NCBI GenBank assembly: GCA_012515195.1
Contig: JAAYYW010000280.1
Coordinates: 1 to 32,408, forward strand
Direction: 5' to 3'
DNA from: Leptolinea sp.
GTDB lineage: Bacteria; Chloroflexota; Anaerolineae; Anaerolineales; Anaerolineaceae
DNA: 32,408 bases
Shown: positions 9,808 through 18,314 of the stretch, piece by piece
Numbering within the stretch: position 1 is the stretch's first letter
How the letters are laid out: each line of letters opens with the position of its first letter
Made by a program: the position numbers and the translations under genes
Notes under the pieces: model-generated
The model's input: only the letters and a program-made list of their open reading frames with translations
Database searches by the model: none
What the model was told of the DNA's origin: nothing

Positions 9808-9830
9808 TTCAAAGGGATGCAGAATTCTCC

Positions 9831-11204
9831 TCAGGTTGCGAGCTTGACTTTGGGCAGATGATTCGGGATGTCCGCGATCTTTTCATCCGGGTAAGCCGCG
9901 TCCACCAGTTTGCCCTGATGGTATGACTCGTACGCGGCCAGATCAAAGTGCCCGTGACCGGAAAGGTTGAAGACAATCACTTTCTTCTCGCCCTTTTCCT
10001 TCGCTTCCAGGGCTTCCTTCACCGCCGCGCAGATGGCATGCGCCGATTCCGGCGCGGGCAGGATACCCTCGGTCTGCGCGAAGACGGAAGCCGCGGCAAA
10101 CACCGACTTCTGGTCGACCGCCATCGCGTCGATGTAACCGGCATCCACCAGCGCGGAGAGCACCGGCGCCATTCCGTGGTAGCGCAGGCCGCCCGCGTGG
10201 ATGGCGGGGGGCATGAAATCGTGACCAAGGGTGTGCATCTTGACAACCGGCGCCATTTTAGCCGTATCGCCGTAATCAAAGGCGAAAATACCTTTTGTCA
10301 ATGACGGGGTGGCCGTTGGTTCAACAGCCAGCAGACGGGTGCGCTGGCCGTTCTTCAGATTCTCACGCAGGAACGGGTAGGCGATGCCCGAGAAGTTGGA
10401 ACCGCCGCCCACACAACCGATGACCACATCGGGGTACTCCCCGGCCATGTCCATCTGTTTGAGGGTTTCTTCTCCAACAATGGACTGGTGGATGCACACA
10501 TGGTGCAGCACGGAACCCAGGCTGTATTTCTTCTTTCCACCGGATTTGGCCGCCACTTCCACAGCTTCCGAGATGGCCAAACCGAGCGATCCGTTGCAGT
10601 TGGGATCTTCCGCCAGCGCGGCGCGACCGGCATCGGTGCGGTCGCTGGGACTGGCATATACTTCGCCGCCGTAGGTTTCCATCAGGTAGCGGCGGTAAGG
10701 CTTTTGATCGTAAGACACCCGGACCATATAGACTTCAACCGGGATGTCAAAGAACTTGCCGGCCATGGAAAGGGCGGAACCCCACTGCCCGGCTCCGGTC
10801 TCAGTGGTGAGGGCTTTTGTGCCGCTGATCTTGTTATAGAACGCCTGCGGCACAGCCGTGTTGGACTTGTGGCTGCCGGAGGGCGATACACCTTCGTACT
10901 TGTAGTAGATGTGGGCCGGGGTGCCGAGGGCTTTTTCCAACCGCGCAGCGCGCATCAACGGGGTGGGTCTCCACAGTTTGTAGATCTCCCGGACTTCATC
11001 GGGGATCTCGATATACCGTTCGGTGCTGATCTCCTGCATGATCACTTCCATGGGGAAGAGGACAGAGAGGAAATCCGGCGTCACCGGCTCGAGAGTAACG
11101 GGGTTAAGCACCGGGTTCGGCGCGACCGGACTATCGGCGTTGATGTTGTAGTAGAACTTCGGCAGGTCGCTCTGGGAAAGGTCGAAACGGATCTGGTCTG
11201 ACAT
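9831..11204 (-). CDS. trpB: TrpB-like pyridoxal-phosphate-dependent enzyme (tryptophan synthase beta, TrpB2-type)
   Basis: RPTPLMRAARLEKALGTPAHIYYKYEGVSPSGSHKSNTAVPQAFYNK, TETGAGQWGSAL, CVGGGSNFSG, LSGHGHFDLAAYE; long N-terminal extension typical of TrpB2. Confidence 0.9.
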   Translation of the reverse strand: MSDQIRFDLSQSDLPKFYYNINADSPVAPNPVLNPVTLEPVTPDFLSVLFPMEVIMQEISTERYIEIPDEVREIYKLWRPTPLMRAARLEKALGTPAHIYYKYEGVSPSGSHKSNTAVPQAFYNKISGTKALTTETGAGQWGSALSMAGKFFDIPVEVYMVRVSYDQKPYRRYLMETYGGEVYASPSDRTDAGRAALAEDPNCNGSLGLAISEAVEVAAKSGGKKKYSLGSVLHHVCIHQSIVGEETLKQMDMAGEYPDVVIGCVGGGSNFSGIAYPFLRENLKNGQRTRLLAVEPTATPSLTKGIFAFDYGDTAKMAPVVKMHTLGHDFMPPAIHAGGLRYHGMAPVLSALVDAGYIDAMAVDQKSVFAAASVFAQTEGILPAPESAHAICAAVKEALEAKEKGEKKVIVFNLSGHGHFDLAAYESYHQGKLVDAAYPDEKIADIPNHLPKVKLAT

Positions 11205-11300
11205 GGGTTATCTCCTCTGGGTACTGAATGAAAAAGAATGTATTTCGGATTTTTGGGATTGGAACGGGTAAAACTGTGTGATGCGGCACCTCCTGGAAAA

Positions 11301-11635
11301 CAAAAAACGCATTCATCCCTTGGAAGGGACGAATGCGTTTGCATCCGCGGTGCCACCCTGGTTAGGCTGCTGTTTTAACAAAAATTTCCCCGGTGATAGC
11401 ACTCGGGGATCATAAGCCAGCCTCACTCTGTCAGGTACGGCGGGAAATCCGCGATACCTTTTACCCTGATAACGGTGGCAATTCCGGCACGGGCTACTGG
11501 ACCAAAGGTCGTTCTCCCTGCAACTCAGAGGTCCATTCGGCGTCGCTGTACGGGCAGGCTCTCACCACTTCTCCATGCTCTCTGTACCGCCTCGACGGCG
11601 CTTACTCGTCCTCGTCAAGGTCTTTTGACGTATTA
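11301..11635 (-). ncRNA. T-box leader, tryptophan-specific, upstream of trpB-like gene
   Basis: Minus strand carries canonical AGGGTGGCACCGCGG (11345-11359), candidate specifier TGG in GAATGGACCTCTGAG (11533-11535), and a terminator hairpin AACGCATTCGTCCCTTCCAAGGGATGAATGCGTT followed by T-run. Confidence 0.93.
11306..11339 (-). terminator. Intrinsic terminator of the T-box leader
   Basis: Minus strand AACGCATTCGTCCCTT-CC-AAGGGATGAATGCGTT then TTTTTTG. Confidence 0.9.
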
Positions 11636-11641
11636 GAAACA

Positions 11642-11669
11642 ATTTTAGCGGGTAAAAATGTTTTGTCAA
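11642..11669 (-). promoter_or_regulatory. Sigma70-type promoter for the T-box/trpB transcript
   Basis: Minus strand TTGACA (11664-11669), 16-nt spacer, TAAAAT (11642-11647), just upstream of T-box stem I. Confidence 0.8.
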
Positions 11670-11742
11670 GTAGTTTTTAAATATTCTCATTTTCACTTAA
11701 TTGCTACAATATCAACATCAGCAAATACAGGAGGAGGTTTTT

Positions 11743-12621
11743 ATGAACATTCGCAAGATCATCCGTGTATCCAAAAGCCAGCCGACGCTTGAGGGCGCCG
11801 GTGTTCACCTGCGCCGGGTATTCGGCTTCGGCGCCACCGAATTGTTTGACCCCTTCCTGCTGCTGGACGATTTCCGCGGCGACAAACCCGAAGACTACAT
11901 CAAGGGCTTCCCCTGGCACCCGCACCGCGGCATCGAGACCATCACCTACCTGACGGCCGGCAGCGTGGAACACGCGGACAGCCTGGGCAATCGCGGGGTG
12001 ATCAACCCCGGCGACGTGCAGTGGATGACCGCCGGCAGCGGTATCATCCACCAGGAGATGCCGGTCGCCCCGCCGGACGGGCGCATGTACGGCTTCCAGC
12101 TCTGGGCCAACCTGCCGCGCGCCCAGAAGATGATGGAACCGCGCTACCGTGACATCAAAGCCGCGGAAATCCCGGTGGTCACGCTGGAGAACGGCGTGGT
12201 CATCAAGGTGATCAGCGAATCGGTGAAAGACATCGTCATCGAGCCCGAATACCTCGATGTGACCATCCCCGCGGGAGAAACCTTCGTTAATCCGGTGGCT
12301 TCAGGGCACACCTGTTTCGCGTATGTCTTCGAGGGCAGTGTCCGCTTTTGCCGCGAACAGGACGCCTTCGATTACGACGCGGTTGGTGAGAATTATTTTG
12401 ACCTTGACCGCGACCCGTTCCATGGCAATCACAGCCTGGTGGTCTTTAGCGACGGCGAAGCCGTCCAGGCGACCGCCGGGAAGGATGGCGCGCGCTTCCT
12501 GCTCATCTCCGGCAAGCCGCTGCGCGAACCTGTCGCCTGGTATGGCCCGATCGTGATGAACACCGAAGAAGAATTGCGTACGGCTTTCAGGGAGTATCAG
12601 GAAGGGACGTTCATCAAGTAA
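11743..12621 (+). CDS. Pirin family protein
   Basis: VFGFGATELFDPFLLLDDFRGDKPEDYIKGFPWHPHRGIETITYLTAGSVEHADSLGNRGVINPGDVQWMTAGSGIIHQEMP; SD GGAGGAGG before ATG 11743. Confidence 0.95.
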   Translation: MNIRKIIRVSKSQPTLEGAGVHLRRVFGFGATELFDPFLLLDDFRGDKPEDYIKGFPWHPHRGIETITYLTAGSVEHADSLGNRGVINPGDVQWMTAGSGIIHQEMPVAPPDGRMYGFQLWANLPRAQKMMEPRYRDIKAAEIPVVTLENGVVIKVISESVKDIVIEPEYLDVTIPAGETFVNPVASGHTCFAYVFEGSVRFCREQDAFDYDAVGENYFDLDRDPFHGNHSLVVFSDGEAVQATAGKDGARFLLISGKPLREPVAWYGPIVMNTEEELRTAFREYQEGTFIK

Positions 12622-12746
12622 CAGGCTGGAACTTCCCGTATTCTTGAAAACCCGGCGAATTAAGGCAGGATTTTCCACTCCTTCCCCGGTACAATTCATT
12701 TCGCAAGCAACCGTACCGTATGGAATAAAGGGGTATTAAAGGCTGA

Positions 12747-13274
12747 ATGGACCACTCCAAAGTCGACTCGGATATCGCGGCAGGCAATCTCGGCAAAGCC
12801 CGTGACAGGCTCCACGGCCTAATCTCAACGCACCCGGATGACCTCGCATTGCGCCGGGAGCTGGGGGATGTCTACTGGAAATTGCAATTTCCAGAAATGG
12901 CCGGCCGGTACTGGTACCTGGAAGAAACGAAAACGGAAGACATGCTGTCTGCCTGCAGGCTGTTCGAAAAATGCCACGGCAGCGACCCCATGCAAATCCT
13001 GCTCGCGTTGAAATTCAGAGGGGATATCGCCCGTGTACGGGGAAGCTATGCCGGCCGGGTCCTGCTGGAACTGCAAGACCGGGCGCGGGAAAAGTACCCC
13101 AACTTTCTGGATTTTCAGGCAAAGGGATTGAAGCGGTTCGCGGCACCGTCCGTAAGCGGCATAGAGCAATCATGGATCGACCGTTTACTGGCGATCGGCT
13201 GTCTGGCCGCGATTGCGTTATCGTTTATATTGATGATCATCGGTCTGGTGGCAATGATGAAGTTTATCTTCTAG
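12747..13274 (+). CDS. Hypothetical protein with TPR-like N-terminus and C-terminal TM segment
   Basis: GNLGKARDRLHGLISTHPDDLALRRELGDVYWKL repeat-like; terminal LLAIGCLAAIALSFILMIIGLVAMMKFIF. Confidence 0.6.
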   Translation: MDHSKVDSDIAAGNLGKARDRLHGLISTHPDDLALRRELGDVYWKLQFPEMAGRYWYLEETKTEDMLSACRLFEKCHGSDPMQILLALKFRGDIARVRGSYAGRVLLELQDRAREKYPNFLDFQAKGLKRFAAPSVSGIEQSWIDRLLAIGCLAAIALSFILMIIGLVAMMKFIF

Positions 13275-13426
13275 ACTATTTGTTCGCCATTTTTAGCTCC
13301 CCCCAAAACAGGAACACCTCTACGCCAAGAAAACGCCGTGATTGTCATCCGGAAATGGTTTTTGGGTATCCATCCTCCAGGCGTACGCGTGTATCCAATT
13401 GTGGGGAACCCTTATCAATAAAAGGT

Positions 13427-13456
13427 TTCCGGTGTGGTCTTTCGACCACACCGGAA
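13427..13456. terminator. Strong hairpin, likely terminator between convergent genes
   Basis: TTCCGGTGTGGTC-TTTC-GACCACACCGGAA, 13-bp perfect stem followed by TTTT. Confidence 0.85.
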
Positions 13457-13524
13457 TTTTAAAGCAGAAGGTTTGTTCAAGTGTCGAAATTTGAAAAACA
13501 ACCGTGATCAGACTTATCGACAGC

Positions 13525-13932
13525 TTATTTTCCCTGACTTGCCAGCCACTTGAAAGCTTCATCAGGATCGGTGAAGTATTTGGCAACGACGCCAGCCTCA
13601 CCATATTGTTTGACGATCTTGTCCGTATTCATTTTTGCGATAGCCGCCGTGGGCTGAACGATCGCCCAGTATTTCCACCCGGCCTGAAGGGTTTGAGGGA
13701 ACCAATTCGTTTCACCCCATTTCATATCTTCCGTGGTAAGAACGGAATTTTTCCGGTCATCAGAAAGCCATTTGGATGCCCCGTTCTTTTTCATCGTTTC
13801 CGTGCCCTTCAACAAAAAATTGTGAAAGACATCCCCTGACATGAACTTTTTATATTCGTGATGGATAATTTTTTCTTCAGGGTGGTACCACATTGTGGCA
13901 AATTCATTTTCTTCAACAACAGTTTTAGACAT
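13525..13932 (-). CDS. Hypothetical protein, possibly SpoIIAA/STAS-like
   Basis: Intact 135-codon ORF with no internal stop, MSKTVVEENEFATMWYHPEEKIIHHEYKKFMSG...; convergent with the upstream gene and followed by a terminator. Family assignment is weak. Confidence 0.55.
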   Translation of the reverse strand: MSKTVVEENEFATMWYHPEEKIIHHEYKKFMSGDVFHNFLLKGTETMKKNGASKWLSDDRKNSVLTTEDMKWGETNWFPQTLQAGWKYWAIVQPTAAIAKMNTDKIVKQYGEAGVVAKYFTDPDEAFKWLASQGK

Positions 13933-14230
13933 AATTTTCTCCCTTTATTTGAAAACATTCAGGTGAATAGTACAACCAATGATCCATTTCTGTAATAAAT
14001 TCCGGATAAATTCTATGATAAATATGGCATAAAACTCGTTTATTCCTCCGGGAACGTAGAGAAACCCGCACCCAAACCGGCATTACAATCAACCGCGCGA
14101 TCCCATCCTCAGCCTTCCATATCCGTCAGACTCTATCCACGCATCCGTGGGCTGATGTACCCTCGCCAACTTCTTCATTGACGCATACAATTCATAGTAT
14201 CCATCATTCGTACATAACAGGAGTCCACCC

Positions 14231-14893
14231 ATGGAATCGTCACCGAACCAACCCGGCGCGCAGCAGATACTGCTGGCCAAAAAGTTGATGATGCTGGACA
14301 ACCGAGTTAAAAGCGGCACCGGTGCCTTCTTCTGGATCGCCGGTCTGTCGATCATCAACACCATCAGTTTCATGGCCGGAAGCGATTCCACTTTCGTTAT
14401 TGGTCTGGGGCTCACCCAGTTCATTGACGGCATTGCGCGGGGGTTGGCTGAAGGCGCCGGTTCACCATCAGGGCCGGTTATTACAGCTTTCGCCATCTTC
14501 CTGGATATTGCCATTGCCGGTATATTCGTACTGCTGGGCATTTTCGGGCGGAAACGCCACGCCAAGGTGGTCCTGATGGGTATGGTTCTCTATTTCATGG
14601 ACGCGCTCATCTTCGTGTGGGTGCAGGATTGGTATGCCATCCTGTTCCACGGCCTCATGCTTTTAAGTCTGTGGAATGGATATCGGGCCATCGGTCAATT
14701 GCGGGAACTGGAAGAGGGAATTTCCACCCGGGGGCTGGCCGCCATGGGAAATATGATCCCACAGGCAACCCCGCAACCGTCCGTGGACGGGAAAACCAGG
14801 GTCAGGAACCTTGGACTGGTCGCGCTGATCCTCTTAGTTCCGCTGGGTATTTTCGTCATCATGGTATTTCTATCCATTTTGCCCCTGCAATAA
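14231..14893 (+). CDS. Multi-pass membrane protein, hypothetical
   Basis: Several hydrophobic helices (AFFWIAGLSIINTISFMAG, AFAIFLDIAIAGIFVLLGIFG, LVALILLVPLGIFVIMVFLSI). Confidence 0.7.
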   Translation: MESSPNQPGAQQILLAKKLMMLDNRVKSGTGAFFWIAGLSIINTISFMAGSDSTFVIGLGLTQFIDGIARGLAEGAGSPSGPVITAFAIFLDIAIAGIFVLLGIFGRKRHAKVVLMGMVLYFMDALIFVWVQDWYAILFHGLMLLSLWNGYRAIGQLRELEEGISTRGLAAMGNMIPQATPQPSVDGKTRVRNLGLVALILLVPLGIFVIMVFLSILPLQ

Positions 14894-14896
14894 CCT

Positions 14897-15895
14897 ATGA
14901 AAACTACCGAAACGAACGATAACCCAAACACGAATTTCCCGCCGGTGGCTGGCTTCTGGCACCGCTTCGCGGCCTGGCTGATCGACTCTCTGCTGATCAT
15001 ACTGGCCGGGCAGGCAGTCTGTCTGGTCTTCAAACCGCTGCTCTTCCAGCTTGGCCCCTATGGAAGACCGATCGGCCTGCTGTTCATCCTCCCCTATTTT
15101 GGCCTGATGAACTCTGTCGTATTTGATGGACAAACATTCGGGAAGCGTTTGATGAAGATCGCCGTTCGCGGGGCGGATAACCGTCCCATCAGCGTTCTCC
15201 GCTCGCTGGGACGCGTCAGCATACTGGCCCTTCCGTTCCTGTTGGGCGGTTGGCCCCTGCCTGTGCTGGAAAATCCGGTGGCGGCAGTAACGGCCGGATT
15301 GATCGTTTTTGGCCTGGGCGGGTCCATTTTGTACACCATGGTGTTCAACCGCAAAGCCGGTCAGGGCATCCACGATCTGATTTGCCGGACGTATGTCGTC
15401 CAACCCGACGGATACCCCGCGGATGCCTTCCCGATTACGCCTGGCATCCACCGCGTCATCTCAGCCGTCTGGATGGGCCTGACTGCATTTATGCTGGCCT
15501 TTCTGATGTTCGACAATCCGTCATATACCCCCAAACCTGTCACCGTGCAGGTTCGGCAGCTGCGCCAAACGCTGTCTGTTGATCCCCGCTTCTTTACCGC
15601 GGACGTGCGCGACCAGACGGTCACACCTGAAAATAATCCGGCCTACCGAGGATTGGTCGTAGATGTGTGGACTGTCGGGGAGTTGGCGGAAGATGAACGC
15701 TGGGAGACGGCCGTCCACATAACCGGGATCGTCCTGCGGGACATGAAGGATATCGATGAATTCGACCAGATACAGGTGAAGCTCAGCGACGGCTATGATA
15801 TCGGGATTGCCAGCTACCGATCCGGCTTCTGGTATTCCAACCCGGTGGACGAGTGGCAGAAAATACTGTCAGAAAATCCAGAAGCGTTGGAATAG
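14897..15895 (+). CDS. RDD family membrane protein
   Basis: AGFWHRFAAWLIDSLLIILAGQ and FGKRLMKIAVRGADNRPIS, QGIHDLICRTYVV typical of RDD domains; extra C-terminal domain. Confidence 0.88.
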   Translation: MKTTETNDNPNTNFPPVAGFWHRFAAWLIDSLLIILAGQAVCLVFKPLLFQLGPYGRPIGLLFILPYFGLMNSVVFDGQTFGKRLMKIAVRGADNRPISVLRSLGRVSILALPFLLGGWPLPVLENPVAAVTAGLIVFGLGGSILYTMVFNRKAGQGIHDLICRTYVVQPDGYPADAFPITPGIHRVISAVWMGLTAFMLAFLMFDNPSYTPKPVTVQVRQLRQTLSVDPRFFTADVRDQTVTPENNPAYRGLVVDVWTVGELAEDERWETAVHITGIVLRDMKDIDEFDQIQVKLSDGYDIGIASYRSGFWYSNPVDEWQKILSENPEALE

Positions 15896-15940
15896 AATTT
15901 GCCTTTGGTTCCACGGGTGTATTCCTGTTAAAATTCATCC

Positions 15941-16771
15941 ATGCCCAACCGTGTCTACTTTGGTGATAACCTGCCCATCCTGCAATCCCTGCCGTCGGCG
16001 TCCATAGACCTGATTTATATCGACCCGCCATTCAACACCGGCAAAACCCAGGCGCGAACGCAGATCCGCACCGAGCGCAGCGAGAACGGCGACCGTACCG
16101 GTTTTGGCGGACGGCGCTATGAGACAGTCAAGATCGGCTCAAAGGGGTATGCCGACATCTACGACGATTACCTGGCTTTCCTCGAACCGCGGCTGGATGA
16201 AGCCCACCGCCTGCTGAAACAAGACGGCAGCCTGTATTTTCACATTGACTACCGCGAGGTGCACTACTGCAAAGTTCTGTTGGATGCCATCTTCGGCCGG
16301 GAAAGCTTCCTGAACGAGATCATCTGGGCGTATGACTACGGCGGCCGGTCGAAGGACCGCTGGCCTGCCAAACACGACAACATACTGTTGTATGTGAAAG
16401 ACCCCGCCCGCTATACCTTCAACCGTGACGCTGTTGACCGCATCCCGTATATGGCCCCCGGACTGGTGGGCAAAGATAAAGCCGCCCGCGGCAAGCTGCC
16501 CACCGATACCTGGTGGCATACCATCGTCCCAACCAACGGGAAAGAGAAGACCGGCTACCCCACCCAGAAACCGCTGGGCATTTTACGGCGCATCATCAAC
16601 GCGTCTTCGAATCCCGAAGGTGTGGTGCTGGATTTCTTTGCCGGCAGCGGCACCACCGGCGCCGCCTGCCTGGAACTCGGGCGCGAATTCATCCTGATCG
16701 ACAACAATCCCCAGTCTCTGGACGTGATGCATAAACGTTTTGCCAATGAGACGGATATCCTTTGGTTTTAA
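15941..16771 (+). CDS. Site-specific DNA methyltransferase (N4/N6, beta-type motif order)
   Basis: VYFGDNLPILQSLPSASIDLIYIDPPFNTG (motif IV DPPF) precedes VVLDFFAGSGTTGAACLELGREFILIDNN (motif I). Confidence 0.92.
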   Translation: MPNRVYFGDNLPILQSLPSASIDLIYIDPPFNTGKTQARTQIRTERSENGDRTGFGGRRYETVKIGSKGYADIYDDYLAFLEPRLDEAHRLLKQDGSLYFHIDYREVHYCKVLLDAIFGRESFLNEIIWAYDYGGRSKDRWPAKHDNILLYVKDPARYTFNRDAVDRIPYMAPGLVGKDKAARGKLPTDTWWHTIVPTNGKEKTGYPTQKPLGILRRIINASSNPEGVVLDFFAGSGTTGAACLELGREFILIDNNPQSLDVMHKRFANETDILWF

Positions 16772-16954
16772 TTACTTTTCCGACTGCCGCACATCTTTTT
16801 TAACTACGGGATACAACCACTTGACTCTACAGGCATAAAAAGCCTACCATAGACTCAACACCTGTATGGGAAAGCCGCCCAGGATTGACATCTGTGTCAA
16901 TTCGCAGGAAATCCACCCCAGAGCTGAATAGGAACCCCGTGTTTCTGTCACACC

Positions 16955-17010
16955 TGTGATACCTCGACTCACCCTCCCCTGTGGAATACGGCTCAACTTA
17001 AGGTATCACA
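16955..17010. repeat. Perfect 10-bp inverted repeat upstream of SRPBCC genes
   Basis: TGTGATACCT (16955-16964) and AGGTATCACA (17001-17010). Confidence 0.75.
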
Positions 17011-17080
17011 ACCAGACTGTTCCGAGCCGGAAAAATCTTTACGCGAACGCGAAACCGGATCCGGAGAATCAGGAGGTTGA

Positions 17081-17617
17081 ATGGCGAACACACTAAGGGC
17101 TGATCAAGACACCGTACCGATGGCTGGCCAGGAACTGACAATTGTCAGGGTATTTGACGCGCCCCGCGACATCCTCTGGCAGTGCTGGACGGAACCGGAA
17201 CGCCTGATGCAATGGTGGGGTCCCAGAGACCATATCATGACCATTGCCGCGCTGGAACTGCGTCCCGGCGGTGTGTTCCATTATTGCCTGCGGTCTCCCA
17301 TGGGGCAGGAAACCTGGGGACTATTCACATACATGTCTATCAGCGAACCGGAAAAACTGGTCTTTTTAAATTCCTACGCCAATATCACAGGAGCCGTCGC
17401 ACGTCACCCTGCCATTGATACCTGGCCATTGGAAGTATTTACAATATTCCATTTTACGGAAGCCGGTTCAAAAACCATTTTTTCCATGAAAAGCAGGCCG
17501 CATAACGCGACTGCGGCCGAGCATCTGACCTATCTGGACAACCGGCAGAACATCAAAACAGGCACCGCCGTCACCTTCGAACAACTTGACCGGTATCTCG
17601 CAACCGTATACAAGTAG
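17081..17617 (+). CDS. SRPBCC/AHSA1 (activator of Hsp90 ATPase homolog-like) domain protein
   Basis: IVRVFDAPRDILWQCWTEPERLMQWWGPRDHIMTIAALELRPGGVFHYCLRSPMG. Confidence 0.92.
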   Translation: MANTLRADQDTVPMAGQELTIVRVFDAPRDILWQCWTEPERLMQWWGPRDHIMTIAALELRPGGVFHYCLRSPMGQETWGLFTYMSISEPEKLVFLNSYANITGAVARHPAIDTWPLEVFTIFHFTEAGSKTIFSMKSRPHNATAAEHLTYLDNRQNIKTGTAVTFEQLDRYLATVYK

Positions 17618-17628
17618 AGAGGGACGTA

Positions 17629-18116
17629 TGGCCATCCAATTCTCGATGAAAGCTGAACCGCACTCGCACGAGATCGTTACTACCTGTGTGATTGACGCGC
17701 CGCGCGACCTGGTATTCAACGCCTTTGTTGATGCCGGACTTGTCGAACGCTGGTGGGGTCCAAAAGACCTGAGAACCGTTGTCGACACACTCGACCCCTG
17801 GCCGGGTGGAAAATGGCGCTTTCTCCTCAATGACAGCAAAGGAAACGAATATGCTTTTTCCGGCGTGTACCACTCAATCCAGGAACCGGAACGAATCGTG
17901 CAAACATTTGAAAATGAAGGGAAACCAGGGCGCGTGATCCTGGACACAATTTGTTTTGAAGAGATGACTGACAGGACGTTAATCACCGACCGGACCATTT
18001 TCCAGAGCATTGCCGACCGGGATGCGGTACTGGAAGGGAACCGGGAGGCGGGCACATCCGAATCAATGGAAGCCCTGTCCGAGATGATAGCCACGATGCG
18101 CAAAGTGACGTTCTAG
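17629..18116 (+). CDS. SRPBCC/AHSA1 domain protein (paralogue of preceding gene)
   Basis: TTCVIDAPRDLVFNAFVDAGLVERWWGPKDLRTVVDTLDPWPGGKWRFLL; ATG 17629 chosen over 17586. Confidence 0.92.
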
Positions 18117-18256
18117 TTTTCAGGACACACACCTTTTATGTTTTATGCGGTTCACCGGGTATTGCCGGTTATCGGAATTATTAGAGCAAAATGAGAAAAT
18201 CCCCCCTGCGCCAATCATTTCGCAGGATTTTGGTATTATTCCTCTCCTGGCTGTTT

Positions 18257-18274
18257 ACTGCCTGATCAGGCAGT
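18257..18274. promoter_or_regulatory. Perfect 18-bp palindrome, candidate operator upstream of DUF368 gene
   Basis: ACTGCCTGATCAGGCAGT, centred about 50 nt before ATG 18315. Confidence 0.5.
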
Positions 18275-18314
18275 TGATCGGCTATGATTTTTTTGCCATT
18301 TTCAGGAGATAGGA

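Noticed and set aside
10488-11201. 237-aa plus-strand ORF opposite trpB
   Set aside because: Fully antisense to a well-supported trpB-like gene; the low-complexity product looks like a shadow ORF of GC-rich coding sequence.
14870-15451. 193-aa minus-strand ORF opposite the RDD gene
   Set aside because: Antisense shadow of an RDD family gene.
17468-18103. 211-aa minus-strand ORF opposite the SRPBCC genes
   Set aside because: Antisense shadow of two confidently assigned genes; Ser/Arg-rich composition and no recognisable family.
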